The position numbers and the translations under genes are program-made. From Sympetrum striolatum (lineage: Eukaryota; Arthropoda; Insecta; Odonata; Libellulidae): DNA of 64,000 bases. How positions within the stretch are numbered: the first letter of the stretch is position 1; each line of letters opens with the position of its first letter. Location of the stretch: contig OX388343.1 of the NCBI GenBank assembly GCA_947579665.1, positions 93,910,254 to 93,974,253 on the forward strand. The letters run 5' to 3'. The notes under the pieces are model-generated. The model was given only the letters and a program-made list of their open reading frames with translations. It did not search any database and had not been told where the DNA came from. Below are positions 12,105-27,200 of the stretch, in pieces.

Positions 12105-12293
12105 CTTTCCAGAAAGTTGTTTTTCATAATATTTCTTCTCTAAACATGTTATAATGATGAAAAGTATGCCCAGAATAAAATATCCAATATTTGAGTACAC
12201 ATGGTTAAAGTCTGACAGGTTTAGTGCATCCAATGGATGTGCACAGTGGTTGTTATAATAGCAGAGGTCATAATTTCCAGTCTCATGAAGAAT
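12105..12293 (-). CDS. sid-1: sid-1-like exon 10 (extracellular loop and TM3); last exon in window
   Basis: 63 codons, phase 0-0. It encodes GNYDLCYYNNHCAHPLDAL, the conserved CYYNxxCAHP loop, then FNHVYSNIGYFILGILFIII, the third helix. The GTGAGC donor shows that the gene continues. I found no recognisable next exon (family motif GxPxHxGLFYAMG) between 12104 and 1, so the next intron is at least 12 kb. Confidence 0.93.
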
Positions 12294-15200
12294 CTAAAAA
12301 AAATTAGGAATTTCATGTTACACTAAGGCATCATAAATATTGAATAATCCAAACTTATTATAATTTCTCCTCTCATGATGATTTTTCATTACTTCTGTTA
12401 AACATATAAAACCATTGCTATAACTATATATAATATGGAGATTAAAAGTGCAAAATACAATAAATAACATTGTTTCACTTAGCAATTTCACTCATTTACT
12501 TACATACACATAATATAACTAGCCATGTCCATGTGCAAAATAGTGGAGGATAATGTCATGCAAGAGGGGAAAATGGTGGGAGGAGATGGTAAAATTTTGA
12601 GGGATATCTGAGGCCCGCCAAATGTCATACTCAGCAAACAATTTTGGTTTGAAGTAATACATTCGTTGTCTGCACATGGCTCCCCTCTCAGTAGGCACTA
12701 CCTCTTCTATATTTGAACTGGACTAGCCCCACCTATAGATACAGAGTAGACCTTGGAGTATGCCTATTTTCCAATATGATTTAGCAGGGATTATAAGATT
12801 CTATTTCATTGAAAATATTTGTTTTTGAAAAATTCCAGTTAATGATGAACAAGTAGTTTTCCCCATGGACATGAGTGCTTCTCCTGCAATTTGAACTTGG
12901 AAAGAGCTAATTAGATCAAGAGAAGGAAATTTACTTGAGTATTTGATTTACTTACTAGCTGATAAGTAAAAACACGCTGAACAGCAGGAACAAAGAAGAA
13001 GACTCCAGCTAAAATGGTTATCCATAAATAAAGGTGGGATTTTTTTCTAGAAGCACGAACAGCATCATTACCACTATGGTTTATTTTCAAAAGAAAACAA
13101 TATAAATTAATATAATTGTATGAGATACCCATAAACATTGAGAAATAAAATTTAGTACCTGATTGTTTCCATGGCAACTCCATTGTTTGAATTTTCACTC
13201 GCACCTCTATATTCATTTGAAGTCGATGGCTTCTGATGTGTTTGATTTTCTATAAAATACAAAAGTAAGGTGTAAGTGATATCCAATATAATATGACCTG
13301 AAAATATATTTCTTGATATTAATTAAAATAAAAAAGCAGTTCACCTCTTCCTAAATCCTCTTGGCTGTCATTTTGATTAACATTCGATTGCACAGGTAAA
13401 CATTTTATTCTGTAAATAGTAATATTTAAAATTATTCCATCGATTTTCTAAAGGGAATGTATTTTGATTTATTTATTTTAATTCCTTAACTTTTTGAAAT
13501 GATTCATAAATGTAGTGAGTACAAATAAAAATATCAAACATACTTAAATTCAAATGAACACTTTCTGAATGTTAGATGTATCTCTTAAATGGTTCATTTT
13601 ATATCTATCTATTATATATAGATGCTTCCCTGGATTCATTCATACATATACATAGGGATATAGATAGAAAGATAGGATACTAATTCACTGGCTAAACTAC
13701 AAGTGCCATCAACTTGAAATTTTTACAACCTATAGGCCATACATGTAACCACAAGAAAAATTGCAATTTTGATCTTAAGTGTCATGGGTTCGATTCCAGA
13801 GGGCCCCAAAGTCACGATTTTTCCAGTTTAAATGCATTGCTTTGATTTCCGGGAATGAAAAAAAAATACTTTCCAGATAAGTAGAGAATCAAAACTCAAG
13901 GAGCCTATATATATGAACATGATCTATCAAAAATATTAATGACTTTTATGGAAAATATCCTTGGTTCGATGCTAGGAGGATGCAAAAATTTGCACTGTAA
14001 AATACATTGAGGTAGGTTTTCATTATTTTTTTTGATGCACTTATCGAAATGATAGGATGTTCTTGCTTATATGGAAGATGTATATTGAGACTATGGTTTT
14101 GAAAACAATTCAGAGAAGACAGCACTGTTCCTGGGTTCGATTCCCAGGGTCATTAAAATTTCTCTCATAAGAAATACATGGGAAAAGTAGGATGTCGTTT
14201 GAGGCAGTTGCAGCAAATATTTCTGCCTGAATTTTCACACATAGTTAAAGATGGTGATCTTCTGTTGTGCTGCATAAAAAGTATCACCAGAAGCACCAGA
14301 GTTCAATGCCGGGTGGTAAATATATCTGCCATATAAAAAAAATTAGAATAGTTTTTCATTACTTCTTTCATGCACTTACTGAAATATTAGGGAGTTCTTG
14401 CTTAGATAGAAGATGTGTATTAAGCCACGGTTAAAGAGAAAAAATTAGATAGGACCATGCTGTTCCTGGGTACGATGTCAGAGCACATTAAAATTTCTCA
14501 GGTAAGGAATATAAGGGAAAAGTAGGACGTCTTTTGATACAGTTGCAACCAATACTTCTGCTTGAATTTTTACACATGGTTAGAGATGGTGATCTTCTGT
14601 TGTTCTGCATAGTAAGTATGACTAGGAAGACCCGGGTTCGATGCCAGACGATTAAATTGCAGCGAATTTTAAGAATATTTTCAATCCTTTTTTTTTACTT
14701 TTGAGGTCCGTCCAGATATGATGCCGACATGAAATTTTTGCTGTCGATCTGCTTTCAGTATGCAAGCTACATTTTACTCGTTATATATAGATGCTTCTCT
14801 AGATTCATTCATATAGATAGATAGATAGGATACTAATTCACATGCTAAACCACAAACGTCGTCATAAAAACGTAGAGAATCGAAACTAAAGGAGCCTATA
14901 TATATAGTCATGATCTATGGAAAACATAAATGACCTTAACGGAAGAAATCCTGGGTTCGATGCTAGGACGATGCAAAAATCTGCCCTTTAAAATACATTG
15001 AGGTACTTTTTCATTATTTTCTTGATGCACTTATCGAAGTGATAGGAAGTTATTGCTCTGCTAGAAGATATATATTAATAATCCGATTAAGACAAAAAAT
15101 TACAAAAGACAATACAATAATACTGAACTGACAATACTGAAATAATAGGGAGTTCTTGCTTAGATAAAAGATGTATATTAAACTCAGTTTCAGTAAAAAA

Positions 15201-18200
15201 TTAGATAAGACCATGCTGTTCCTGGGTTCGATGCCGGGGCACGTTAAAATTACTCTCATAAGGAATATGTGGGAAAATTAGGATGTTGTTTGAGGCAGTT
15301 GCACCCAATATTTCTACTTGAATTTCACATATAGTTAGAGATAGTAAACTTCTGTTTTGCTGCATAGTAAGTATTACCAGGAAGACCCGGGTTCGAATGC
15401 GGAAGATTAAATTGAATCTAATACATCAGTGATTCCCAAAGTGGGCGCTACCGCCCCCTGGTGGGCGCTGCAGCGATCCAGGGGGGCGGTGATGGCCACA
15501 AGTGCATTTGGGGGGCGATGAACAACTGTAAGGGGGAGGTTTATAATATATATAAGCCTTGTTTTAACTTTTTTGTATTACCTTTTTATTCAGAGTTCAA
15601 TAAACAGTTTCATAATGTCAAACTTCAATGTTTCTAATTTACACCTTTCTTTACCATATATTACGAAAAGGTAAAAACATTAATATATACATCTTTCTGT
15701 ATAATTGCTATTAAAATTTTTAAAAATTAAATTCCAGGGGGGTGCTGAGTAATATCTTTTCTGGAAAATGGGCGGTAGGACAAATAAGTTTGGGAACCAA
15801 TGTAATACATAATAAGAATTTTTTTAATTTCTTTTTTTATGACCCTCTCAATATGATGCCGACTTGAAATTAGCGTTATCGATATGCCTGCGGAATGCAA
15901 GAACCATTTTACTCGAACATATATATAAAAATTTAAATATACAGTAGAACCTCAATTTTACGAAGTTGAAGGGACCCAAAAATTTGCACTTTGTAAAATT
16001 CGGGCTTTGTAAATTTGAGGTTTTCTTTCAAGCAATCGAAATCTCTACAATACCAATCCAGTTTCAGTAACACAGTGCATAAAGTTAAATGGGATTGAAA
16101 GGAAGGTAATATTTCAATAAAATGAATTATACATCCAGTTAAATGTTTAATACAACAGAAAAAATTCTAAACGTTTTAATTTTTAAAATAATCATCAATT
16201 TTTTTGTTTTTTGGAAGTTTCAATGAAATATGAGGTGATTTTCTCTATACCTGAAAGGTAATTATTGAATGAATCAGGTACGCCATCAGTAAACATCTGA
16301 AAATTGTGAAGCACTTTTATAGAGTGTCTTAATTCATCCCTTGTAGGGGGGGAAGGTGCTTCTGGGTCATCTTCATAGCTTGTAGAAGAGCTATCTAAGT
16401 TCACTTCATCCTCATATTCTTCGTCTTCATTTAATTCACTGCAGTTATGCGTTATCACATGAGAGTCACACTTGACATATGACTCAGCATGAGAGTATGC
16501 ATCTGGGATGTACTGATTTAGTTGTGCCATTTCCTTACTAAGGAGGTCCTGTAGTGTGGGAACCTCCACTAACTCTTCTGTCTCTATAATTGATGTGTCA
16601 CCAAAACCAGCTGATCTCCAGCAGTTGGAAATAGTCTTTGCAGTGACACTGTCCCATGCTCTGGCAATTCCTCGCACAGCATGGAGCAATGTCCATGGAG
16701 GCACATCTTGCACATCAGAGGCTTGATATGCAACTAATGTATGCGTACTAAAGCTCTGCTTACAGAAAGCTAAACTATGCTGGTATAAACTTGTCAAATA
16801 ATTATGAGGATGAAATCGAACTAATTTCTGTTACAAATAAAAGTCACAAGCTCATTCAGGAAGAAAACAATAGATATCACATGCAATTCTCTGTGTGCAC
16901 TATAGTAGTAGTAGTTCGTTAAAAGCGCTTAGGTGATTTTGCCCATGTGCTCCCACCAAGATTTGAAATCAGAACTGATTCCTCATGAGTCACGAGCGTT
17001 ACCCACATGGTTCTCCAGGAGCCAATGTGCAGTATATTTGCTTCAAATGGAGAAGATTTAAAAATTAGACTACGATTATACTGAATCCCTTTATAGCATA
17101 GACCTTATTTCAAGGCATAGGAGACTCAAATAAGTCACAGTGAATGAAACTCACAGCCATTAATTCCAAGAAACTAGCTCGTAAATATTTTAAGTCATTT
17201 CAGAACTTTACTTAAGTTAATTTGAAGCTCCCTCTTTTTTATATGCGTTCTACTATGCTGACGTTTAGCGGTGATTTTTGAGAGCTACTTACTCGCGGGT
17301 ACTTTAAACAATCTTGTCGCGTCACAAATTCTTACCTAACGACGTAAAACGCTTTCAATTAATAAATTACGTATTGAAAATGCATCAAAATTTAATAAAT
17401 AATGATGTATTACTACAAATTAAGTATTCTCTAATTAAGCTAATTTCCATGACAGCTGCAACGAATAACTTCCACAGGAATGCTACTATCAAGTAAAAGG
17501 TTTACCAAAGTTCTGCGATGCGGTTGCGGCGGCTATCATATTGCTAATATTAATTAAATCCAGAGAAAATATGGAGGTCGCAAAGGATATTTATATATAT
17601 ATTTATATCCTTGCGACAACGAGTAGGTATTTTTTAAACACAAAATGATAGAAAAGAAATAGAACTTACCAAGCGTCCGAAGATAGTGCTGGATGAGAAA
17701 TCTTCGGTAGTGGACTTTAATGCTGTTAATTATTTCCATGTCCAGCGTTTGCAACTTACCGGTGCTATTTGGACTCAGAAAAAGTACTTTTAAGTTTGGT
17801 AGCACTAGTCCACTTATTTTATGAACTGGGGCATTATCTACAAGAAGCAGTACATTGTGATTCTCGCATGCGCTCTTCCTCTGCAAGAAGATAATTTGAT
17901 TCTGAAAAATGCCCGTCGTCCTCCATGCTTTTTTATTACTTTCATAAACACAGGCAAATTTTTCACGTTCTTGAAGCAACGCGGAGCTCTTCATTTTGCA
18001 ATCACAACTGGTTTCAACTTTTCAGATCCATCTTGGTTATATATCAGCATTACTGTAACCCTATCCTTAGATTTTTTACCTCCGCGACATTTTTCACCAC
18101 GGGTCCCGAGGATGGAGTCAGGTAAGCCTTGAAAAACAACCCTGTTTCATCCAGGTTGTATATATCTCGAGGGGAATATTTAGACACAATGTCATCGTTT

Positions 18201-21200
18201 ATTTCATGCCACTGCTCAACGTCTTTTGTGTTGACGCTACCTTCTTCTCCACAGACTTTCATCGAAGTGATTCCGTAGCTTTTCTTGAATCTATCAAGCC
18301 ACCCATTTGAGGCTTTAAAGTTATCGCACTTCAGTTTAAGAGCCAAAATCTGAGCCTTCTCCTTCAGAATTGGTCCACTTACAGGCAATTTGCACGCACG
18401 ACAGTTCAAAAAAAATTATACAGCTGCCTATCAAGTTGATCAAATTGCGACGATGAGACGTACTTTTTTTTTAATGATGTTGTTGCGTGACTCAAAATTT
18501 TTTCCCTTGAATTGACGATTGCTGCCAATGTAGATAAAGATATGCCATACTTCCTAGCAATTTCTGATTTTGTCTGCCCGCGATCACGTACTTCCTTGAT
18601 AATTGACCTTTTGGTGACCAAACACAGGGACTTCCTCTTTTTCTTGGTCAGCGATGTTTTATCCATTATTTTACTAATAGGCTCACAGGATATCACAACA
18701 CAGGCCACCTCGCGCAGAGAGAGATTCTGACTGTACGCGCACGACTTTTCCTCGCTTGGAGACCAACATTTTTCAGGGTGTCCATCATCCAACCATTATT
18801 TTTCAATCATTTACTAGCCAGTTAAAATCCGAAATCCCTGCAGCAGCATTAAGAATTTTAAGTTGTCGCACTCCAATTTAGCAGCCAAGACCTGAGCCAA
18901 AAACTCCCCAAGTCGAAAACAAATTTTTATCATCCTCTATTCTCTCAATCTATCGTCCAAATAGAAACCATATACTCCTGGAATCTGCTGATCTATACGA
19001 TCCCACGTCACAGATTCGCGATATTACCAGAAGGCTTGATGAACAAAGAAAGAAGAGCACGGCTACGTCTTATAAGGTATCATTTTTCGCGAAAACTGTA
19101 ATCAAAATTTTTGTATCCCACGAAATTTTCACATTTTCCCATCTAAAATACATGGGATGAGGGTCTTCCCAACGTAGACGATCTGGATTCAGCTGCTACT
19201 GTTTACGGCGATCGTCATCCCATTGTATTGAGCTCAGTGCGACAAAACAATTTCAAATACTTCGTAAAACCGGGGTTCATTCACTCCTAGGGACCGGCAT
19301 CTCACTTCGTGATGAAATCGAGGTTTTACGTAAAACCGAGGTCATTTTACATGTACAAAGATCGGGACCGGCGGAATGGTTCGTAAAACTGTGTCACTTC
19401 GTAAAATCGAGGTTCGTAAAAACGGGGTTCTACTGTATATATAGCTCAAAAATTCAAAATACATTTATTCACATAAGATAATTAAAAATTCTTACCTATG
19501 CTTGCAGAAAATTATCGCTGCATATAGAACAAAAGGTAATGGACATAAAAATAAAGGAAGCAAAATAGGCAAGAGGTATTCGTCTTTGGATAAATTTGGT
19601 GCCAGTTTGAAAGAAATTATGGTATTGCCATTTTTATGTCCTGTGTCCTGTTTGCCTGTGCATTCATCATCTCGGCTGTTCACATCAAATACCACAAAGA
19701 AACCTGTTTGATTTTCATATCTCTGAAAATATACAAGTTTATATATTATTTAATTTATATAATACATTATTATTAGTGTCATGCCATCTATATTTATTAA
19801 ACTGGGCAACAAGTGAAAAATCCATATTTGTAATAGAATTTATGGTTAACAATCCTTTAAAGATGACTAATTTTTCATTTTACAGCACATTTTTACACAA
19901 AAGGGAAGTTGTTGTGTTATTTACACAAGGAGTATGATACTGGTAGAGACTGGATTTTGCCCTTGAATTTATCCAATGCTTTTGATGTCAAGAAGAGTGT
20001 CACTGGCATAACATAACACATAAAAATTACTATTTCAGCTTGAAACTTCCCTTTTCAATAATTCTTATTTAGGAAAATACTCCATGATAAATAAGTTCCA
20101 ATCCTGCTTCACAAGTACTTACAAAAAATCATTTTCATAAATGAAACTTAATGTTCTTCTCCATCCAATTCCAACCTTACCTTTGATCTTCCCCTCAATC
20201 ATTAACAGAAGAAGATAATATTTATAGTTCTGTAAGATGTGCTCTAAGTATGCAGTTTTCCTTCTTTGAATTGTTTCAAACAGTTCTTGCTGTATTTGTA
20301 CTTGTTTGAGTACTTACTCATTACTTACTTTTTATGTCTTGGTATTTTAGGCATCCTGTGCTAAGTCCACACTTTGATAGTCTCGATCTTTCTTGTTGCT
20401 CTTTTTTTAATATCCATCAAGATCACGATTCCATTAAATTCACAATTTTCAATTAGAAAATTCAAGTTTTACAGTATCACCATATTCACTTAAAGTGGAT
20501 CCTTTCTCATGCTTATAATATTTTCATTTACTTATTGAAGAAATACAATTTTTTTAAATCTTACTTTGATTTATAAATCATGCCAATGGCTATGGTCAAA
20601 TGTCTGTAATCCAAAGTCTATTATAAATCCCTAAATCTTAATTCAAATGCTAAAGGTTATTTAGTGCTAAAAGCAGGTTGAAACTTAAAGCTTAAGCTAA
20701 TATTGTCTTTTGAACTCAGTGTGTAATTTCCAAACGCATGGGAAACTAAAAATTCTAGATTACCTTATAAATTGGCATTAGATTTCAGAGTTTACTCTTA
20801 AGATGCTATTTGACATCTCGGAAGGCATATCAAATGTCAGAAAAGTAATCAGAAGGAAAGCTGTCCAATTCAGTTGCTAATGCGCTACAGAAAATGCCTA
20901 TTCAATTGCTGGTCCAGCACAAACTATACTAAACTGAAATGTTTCTAAAAAGGGCATATTAAAGGTGGCCTATGAGGGAACATATGCAGATAGGGGAGGA
21001 TTAGGGAAGTAATTGGTAGTTTAATGTAAGGTGTAAATACTGAATATACAAGCTGTTGATTGATAAAAGGTATAATTGAATCAAAAATTTTAAAAAGTAG
21101 CTTTCAGTGAAGAATTTTAGGATACATGAATCTACTAAATGTTACAAGACTATGGAAAGTGGTAAAGGTTCTTTGCACATAAGTGCATGCACATAGGAAA

Positions 21201-24200
21201 AATCCCAAGGAAAAACAGACTTGAAAAAGTTCTGACGTGGCTAGTAAATGAAACCGGGATCTTTCTCTATCTATGAGACGGCGCCCGGTGAATTGGTTCG
21301 AGGGGAATTCGAACGCAGGGAATTCGTATGCGTGGAATTCATACACTGGGAATTCGTATGCGGGGAATAGATCATGTGACAGTTTGGTAAGCAGGGAATT
21401 GATCCCCCCCGCTGATGTTGTACACTCCGGCCAAAATTAACGCAGTACCTCCCTAGTGATCCTTACGGCCGGTGCTGCGTTAATTTTGGCCAGGACTGTA
21501 CTAATGTTATTCAGTCGTATGTTAATATACATGCCCTGAATTTTGGGTAATATTATAAATAAATGGAATGCAAAATTTTTAGTGGTAATTAAACCCAACT
21601 AAACCCAATCCAACCCAACCCATGAATTATAAAGTGCTGTTTATCCTTACTCAACAACACAATCGTGGAGTAAATCACTCATTCATTTTCTCGAATTTGA
21701 AATGAAATTTAAACAATAGTTTTGCATTTTTTTGTCGTATTTTTATAAAAAAAGGATTATAATTACCACCGAAAATGTTGCATTCCATTTATTTATAAGA
21801 CTGAATAACAGTAGTACAACATCAGCGCAGGGGATCAATTCCTCGCGTACGAATTCCCCCCGTATCAATTCAACGGCCACGATATGAGACTTCCTTCTCC
21901 ATCTAGGCTACCTGGACAGAACATTTTCACAGGTTGTTATGGGAACTTTGTTTGCAAGGGCAAGTGTGTTTTTGTCCAACAATGTGGTATCGTCCACAGC
22001 AATGACTTCATTGAGGTAAATACAAAGTGGTGTAAACGAGAAAGCAACCTTAATTTATTAAAGCTGACCATAATTAATCTTACCTTTATAGCCATTCCTC
22101 CTTTATACATCATGGTCTCCCATTGTCCTTCAAATTTGATGGTGTCTTCCAAATCGTATATAGGACACTACAAGACAGACATTCCCATGTTAATTACCTA
22201 TTTCATGCAATTCATGACTTGATATTTTATTATTATTGTGATTTTTTAATTAAATAAATCAAATTCCATACATAAGCGCAATCAATTAAAATATTTGGGA
22301 ATCAATTAGATGTATGTATCATAGGTAACAAAACCATCATCAGTTAATCCAATTTTTGCTTACTCTATTGTTAAATTATGTTTGGACATACTTACATAAA
22401 CGAATATTAAGAAAAAATATTATTGAATTATAAAATATAATCTTTCCTGATATTCTAAAGCTAGTGTAATTTCCAAAAATTCAAATCATAAAGTTTTTCT
22501 CGAGTTTGATAATTCTTACTATGCATGAAGGCCTGACTTCTATACTTTTGAGAAGAAAGAATGTAAATTTGACATCAATTCTCCAGCATTCTCCAACCCA
22601 CAAATTTAAGTTCAGGTTATTGGTTAGTTAAAAAATCATGGGTTCGAGACGTGGCTCTACCATTTGAAATGTATTGCGGGAGTTTTTTAATGATTCATTT
22701 ACCGAGAAGGTACAAATACTACGTACAGGCATGTGAACAGAAGTAATGAATGTTTTATAGAAACAGTTTATCTTTTATCTTATGATCTTTGGTTTGATGC
22801 TGGGGCACCATTTGCATTCTAAAATATATATCTAAGGGATAATACTGAATTATGTTTGAGAACCTTCCCAATACAATATCGACTTGAAATTTTAATAATC
22901 AATATGCCATCAACTTTTACTTGTATATCATCATCTTCAGCCATTTCCAATCCAACGTCGGATGTAGTCCTCCTCAAGTCCAATTTTCTCTTTCCTCAGC
23001 TTCTCGTTGCAACGTTACGCCTAAGTACTTGATGATATCTCTATTCCATCAGTCCAAAGGTCTTCTTCTTGATCTCTTCACATCTCTTAGTATCCAGTTG
23101 AGAACTGTAGATGTCCAACGGTTGTCGCTTCTTCTCGCAACATGGCCAGTACACCTCCATTTTATTGATCTTATCTACGAAGTCTGTCACTCCAGTTATC
23201 ATTCGCATTCAAGTGTTGCGTTTCCTGTTTCTTCTTGTGATACAGCGCTCGAAGCTCTTTTTGGTTGTCTGAAGTCATTGGGTTATTGCAGCATTTAACA
23301 CCCAAGTTTCACTACCATAGGTCAGGACAGGTAGAATGCATTGGTTGAGGACATTCCTCTTCAAAATCATTGTTATTCTTTACTTCGGAATTTGCGAGTT
23401 CCAAGGCTTTACTGGCATCCACTGCTTCACTGCGAGGTGGGATCCAGTGTGGTTCCCCTTTCATCCGAGGCTTTTCTTTTGACTGGAGCTGCAATGAAAA
23501 AACAGGCTAGGGAGCTGCAAATCCCATAGCCCGAAGAAGCCAAAGCCCCAGAACACAGGATTCGTTCTCTCCTCCCTTGGAGGCTCAAGCCCTCTTACCA
23601 CGACAAGGTGGGATTGGCACATCCTCTAGGCCCGATTTACAAGGGAGAAAATCCGTGAACAAAGCATCGAACCCCCTCGCCCCTCCCAAGGGTAAAATGT
23701 TTCTTGCATTTTGCAAGCATTTTGGTAACACAAATTTCAAGTCGACATCATATCGAGAGGGTAAAAGTAGAAAAAGGTTTCAAAATATTCTTAAAATTCG
23801 CTGCAATTAATACGTCCGGCACCGAACCAGGATCTTCCTGGTGATAATTACTATGTAGAATCACAAAGGATTACCGTCTCTAACTATGTGTGAAATCTAA
23901 AGCAGAAATATTGGCTGCAGCTGCCTCAAACTACGTCCTATTTTTCCCATGCATCCCTTACGTGAGAATTTGTAATGTGCTCTGGCATCGAACCCATAAA
24001 CAGCATGGTCTTATCTAATTTGGTTTCTTAAACCAAGTTTTAATATAAATCTTCTATATAAGCAAGAATTTCCTATTATTTCGATAAGTGCTAGAAAAAA
24101 ATAATGAATAACTACCCCTTTGTGTTTTATATGGGAGATGCATTGACCGCCCGGCATCGAACACGGATCTTTCTGGTGATACTTTCTATGGAGCACCATA

Positions 24201-27200
24201 GAAGATCACCATCTCAAACTGTGTGTGAAAATTCAAGCAGGAATATCAGCTGCAACTGCCTCAAATGACGTCCTACTTTTTACATATATTCCTTATGTGA
24301 GAAATTGTAATGTGCTCTGGCATCGAGCCCAGGAACAGCATGGTCATAAGTATTTTTTTTTCTTAAACAAATTCATTTTACACATCATTTAGCTGAGCGA
24401 GAACTTCCTCACATTTCGATAAGTACATAAAAAGTAATGAAAAACTACCTCAATGTATTTTAAAGGGCAGATTTTTGCATCGTCCTAGCATGGAATCCAG
24501 GATGTTTTCAGTTAAAGTCATTAATGTTGTCGATAGATCATGGCCATTTCTAAAGGCTTCTTGATTTTTGATATTCTACCTATGCGTGAAGTATTTTTTT
24601 TTAATTCCCCTAAAATCGAATCAATGCATTTAAACGGGAAAAATGGGGAATTTGGGGCCCTCTGGAATGGAACCCATGGTACTGAGGTTCAAAATCGCAA
24701 TATTTCTGGCGTTTACACGTTACAGCCAATACGTCATAAAAATTTAAAGTCAATGACGCTTGTGGTTTAGCCTGTGAATTAGTATCCTATCTATATAGCT
24801 ATATGTATGAATTAATCTGGAGAATGAATTATATATAATAGATGGACGTTTCTTCGGATAACCAACGATAATCTGCCAGGATGTCTTTATAGATATCGTT
24901 GGAAATGCACGACTTCCAGCGATCCCTTGAGTTTCAACTCTCTTAATTTCGTGGAAGTGCCTCAAAAAAATTCAAAAAATCTCCGCAATGCATCCTTATG
25001 GAAAAAATCGGGACTTCGAGGACGTCTGGTATCGAACCCATTACACTGAGGTTCAAAGCCGTGGAACACTTGTGGACCATGGTTAGAATTTAATCCCCTA
25101 TGAATGAATGATTAAATGAATGAATGTTGCAAGCATATTGATGATACATATTTCAAGTCAATATCATTTCGGGAAGGTAAGTTGATAGTAAGTTGACACG
25201 ATGCAAAATTAGTGATCATTACTATGATTGCTAAGTAAATTGAATGTCTGGATCAATTTAAGGGTAATCTAACTTTGACTAACTCTTTTCTGCACTTTCT
25301 GAGTCTGAATATAGAAATTGTTTTACATCAATATTATACATAAAATTGATATATTTCACATACTTACATCAATACTCTGCACAGATATGGTTGTGCAAAC
25401 TTCATCTTCTGAATGGGCGGTCAAGAAAACTGCTTCTATGTCATCTGGGTAAAGATATCCATAAAAAGTAGGCTCAGATGGTGATACTGTGATATTCTTT
25501 TCCTCTGAAAGGCTTTAGATGAAAATATACTAGGTATAAGCAAGTTAAAGAAATTGTTTGACATTATACTATATGTATATCTAATAATTAATGCATAGTT
25601 AATGTCTAGGAATACTAATTAATAAATTGAAACATAATTTCAATGATGTCAGACAGACAAATGAATAATTATGTCCCTATATCAATCACCTTGAATCTGT
25701 CATCTGTTTGATATTTTGATTGTTTACTCAAGTAATTGTAGTTCGTTTGATTTTCAATGCACGGAGTAAGATTTCTGTGAGAGAGTATGGGTGTATGATT
25801 TCTATTGTTCAACCAACGTTATAAAAAGACAATGCATATTTTATGACCTCATGTGTTGCTTTAGAGAGAATGGCGCGCAACTTTTGTATAGAAGAGAGAA
25901 GTTGGTGAAAACTAATTTTGAAATTTTTAAGCATAGAGTAAGAAAATTTCGGAAAATTTCGTATTTTTTCGACTGCAGTATAACGTCTAGGAATTTAAAA
26001 GATAAACTTAAATATCAGGAAAGGAAGATGAATAATTACCAGAAAACCAAATATGTTCCTTAATATTAACAAAGGATGACAGAATAACAGAATCTTGTTA
26101 TAGAATCTTCCCGGTATGATATCACCTTAGGACCATCAGCGAACTGCGGTAAACAGCGTTTGTAAAACATACATGACTGCTTTTCACATGCCGGGTTATG
26201 GATGTCTATCTTTTTGGAAAATACTTTATAGAAATATTTGAAATATCCTCTTTCCATTCATAAGGGAGAATTATGACCGCCTGGTGTCGAACCCAGAACC
26301 TTTTTGTAAGATGTGAATACATGTAACGACCTGGCAGGCATAAAACTAATTTAATCCTAAGTTTAAAGGGGTTATCATATCGGGATAATCCTAAAATAAG
26401 ATTCCATTATCGCTATTTGCAATGGAAAGAGGAATTTAAATGGCCCTCCGATATCGAAACAAGGATCATTAGTAAAACTGTAAAATTAAATGTATTTAAG
26501 ATCTCCATTCATATGCCAGATTTTAGGTTTGCATATAATCGGGAAAGGAATTCAGAAGAATTCCCTTAATATCAATGTATTATAATTAGGAGAAATTTGC
26601 ACCCACCTGGCGTCGAACTCACGCACATTTGGTGGCAAGTGTTTATCATACCGGGATGATCCTAAAATAAGACCCCGTTATCTCCATTTGAAATGCATAG
26701 AGGAATGTAAATGGCGCGCTGGAATGGAACCAAGGACCATCTGCGTAACGTTAAACAGCGTCTCCTTTCCTTGTCTATAAAATGTATTTATGATCTCTAT
26801 TCACATGCCGGCTTTCAAGTTTCCATGTTATCGGGAAGGGATTAAAAAAAAACTTAAAAATCTTATAATCGTATCTCAAAAGAGAATATTTGCCCTGACC
26901 GAGAGGTGAACCAAGGATAATCCACAGGAATTTCTTTAATGTTTTCTCTGATTGTATATGATTATATAATTCTAAAATTATTTTATAAGAAAAAATCATT
27001 ACACTGGCGAATACTGTAGTATGAAATTACTTTATCATAAATCACCATATAAAAACAAAATATTATAATCTAAGAATATTTTATCAAATAATAGTAAATT
27101 CTAGAACGTGTACCCAGAAAGTGAGATGGAAATAGGAAAAGTTTATGGAAGGAGAATATTGGAAGTGACGCAGTAAAACCAAACAGAAAGAATGGAGCAG

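Larger units (their letters stand above)
15942..19435 (-). mobile_element. Tigger/pogo DNA transposon, 3.49 kb, decayed
   Basis: TA target copies flank the element (15940-15941, 19436-19437). Both ends start CAGTAGAACC and continue into TTTTACGAA words, a terminal layout typical of Tigger elements. On the minus strand it contains a transposase in at least three frame-disrupted pieces (18792-18050, about 18060-17554, 16797-16195). It sits in the sid-1 intron between exons 6 and 7, in the same orientation as the gene. Confidence 0.9.
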
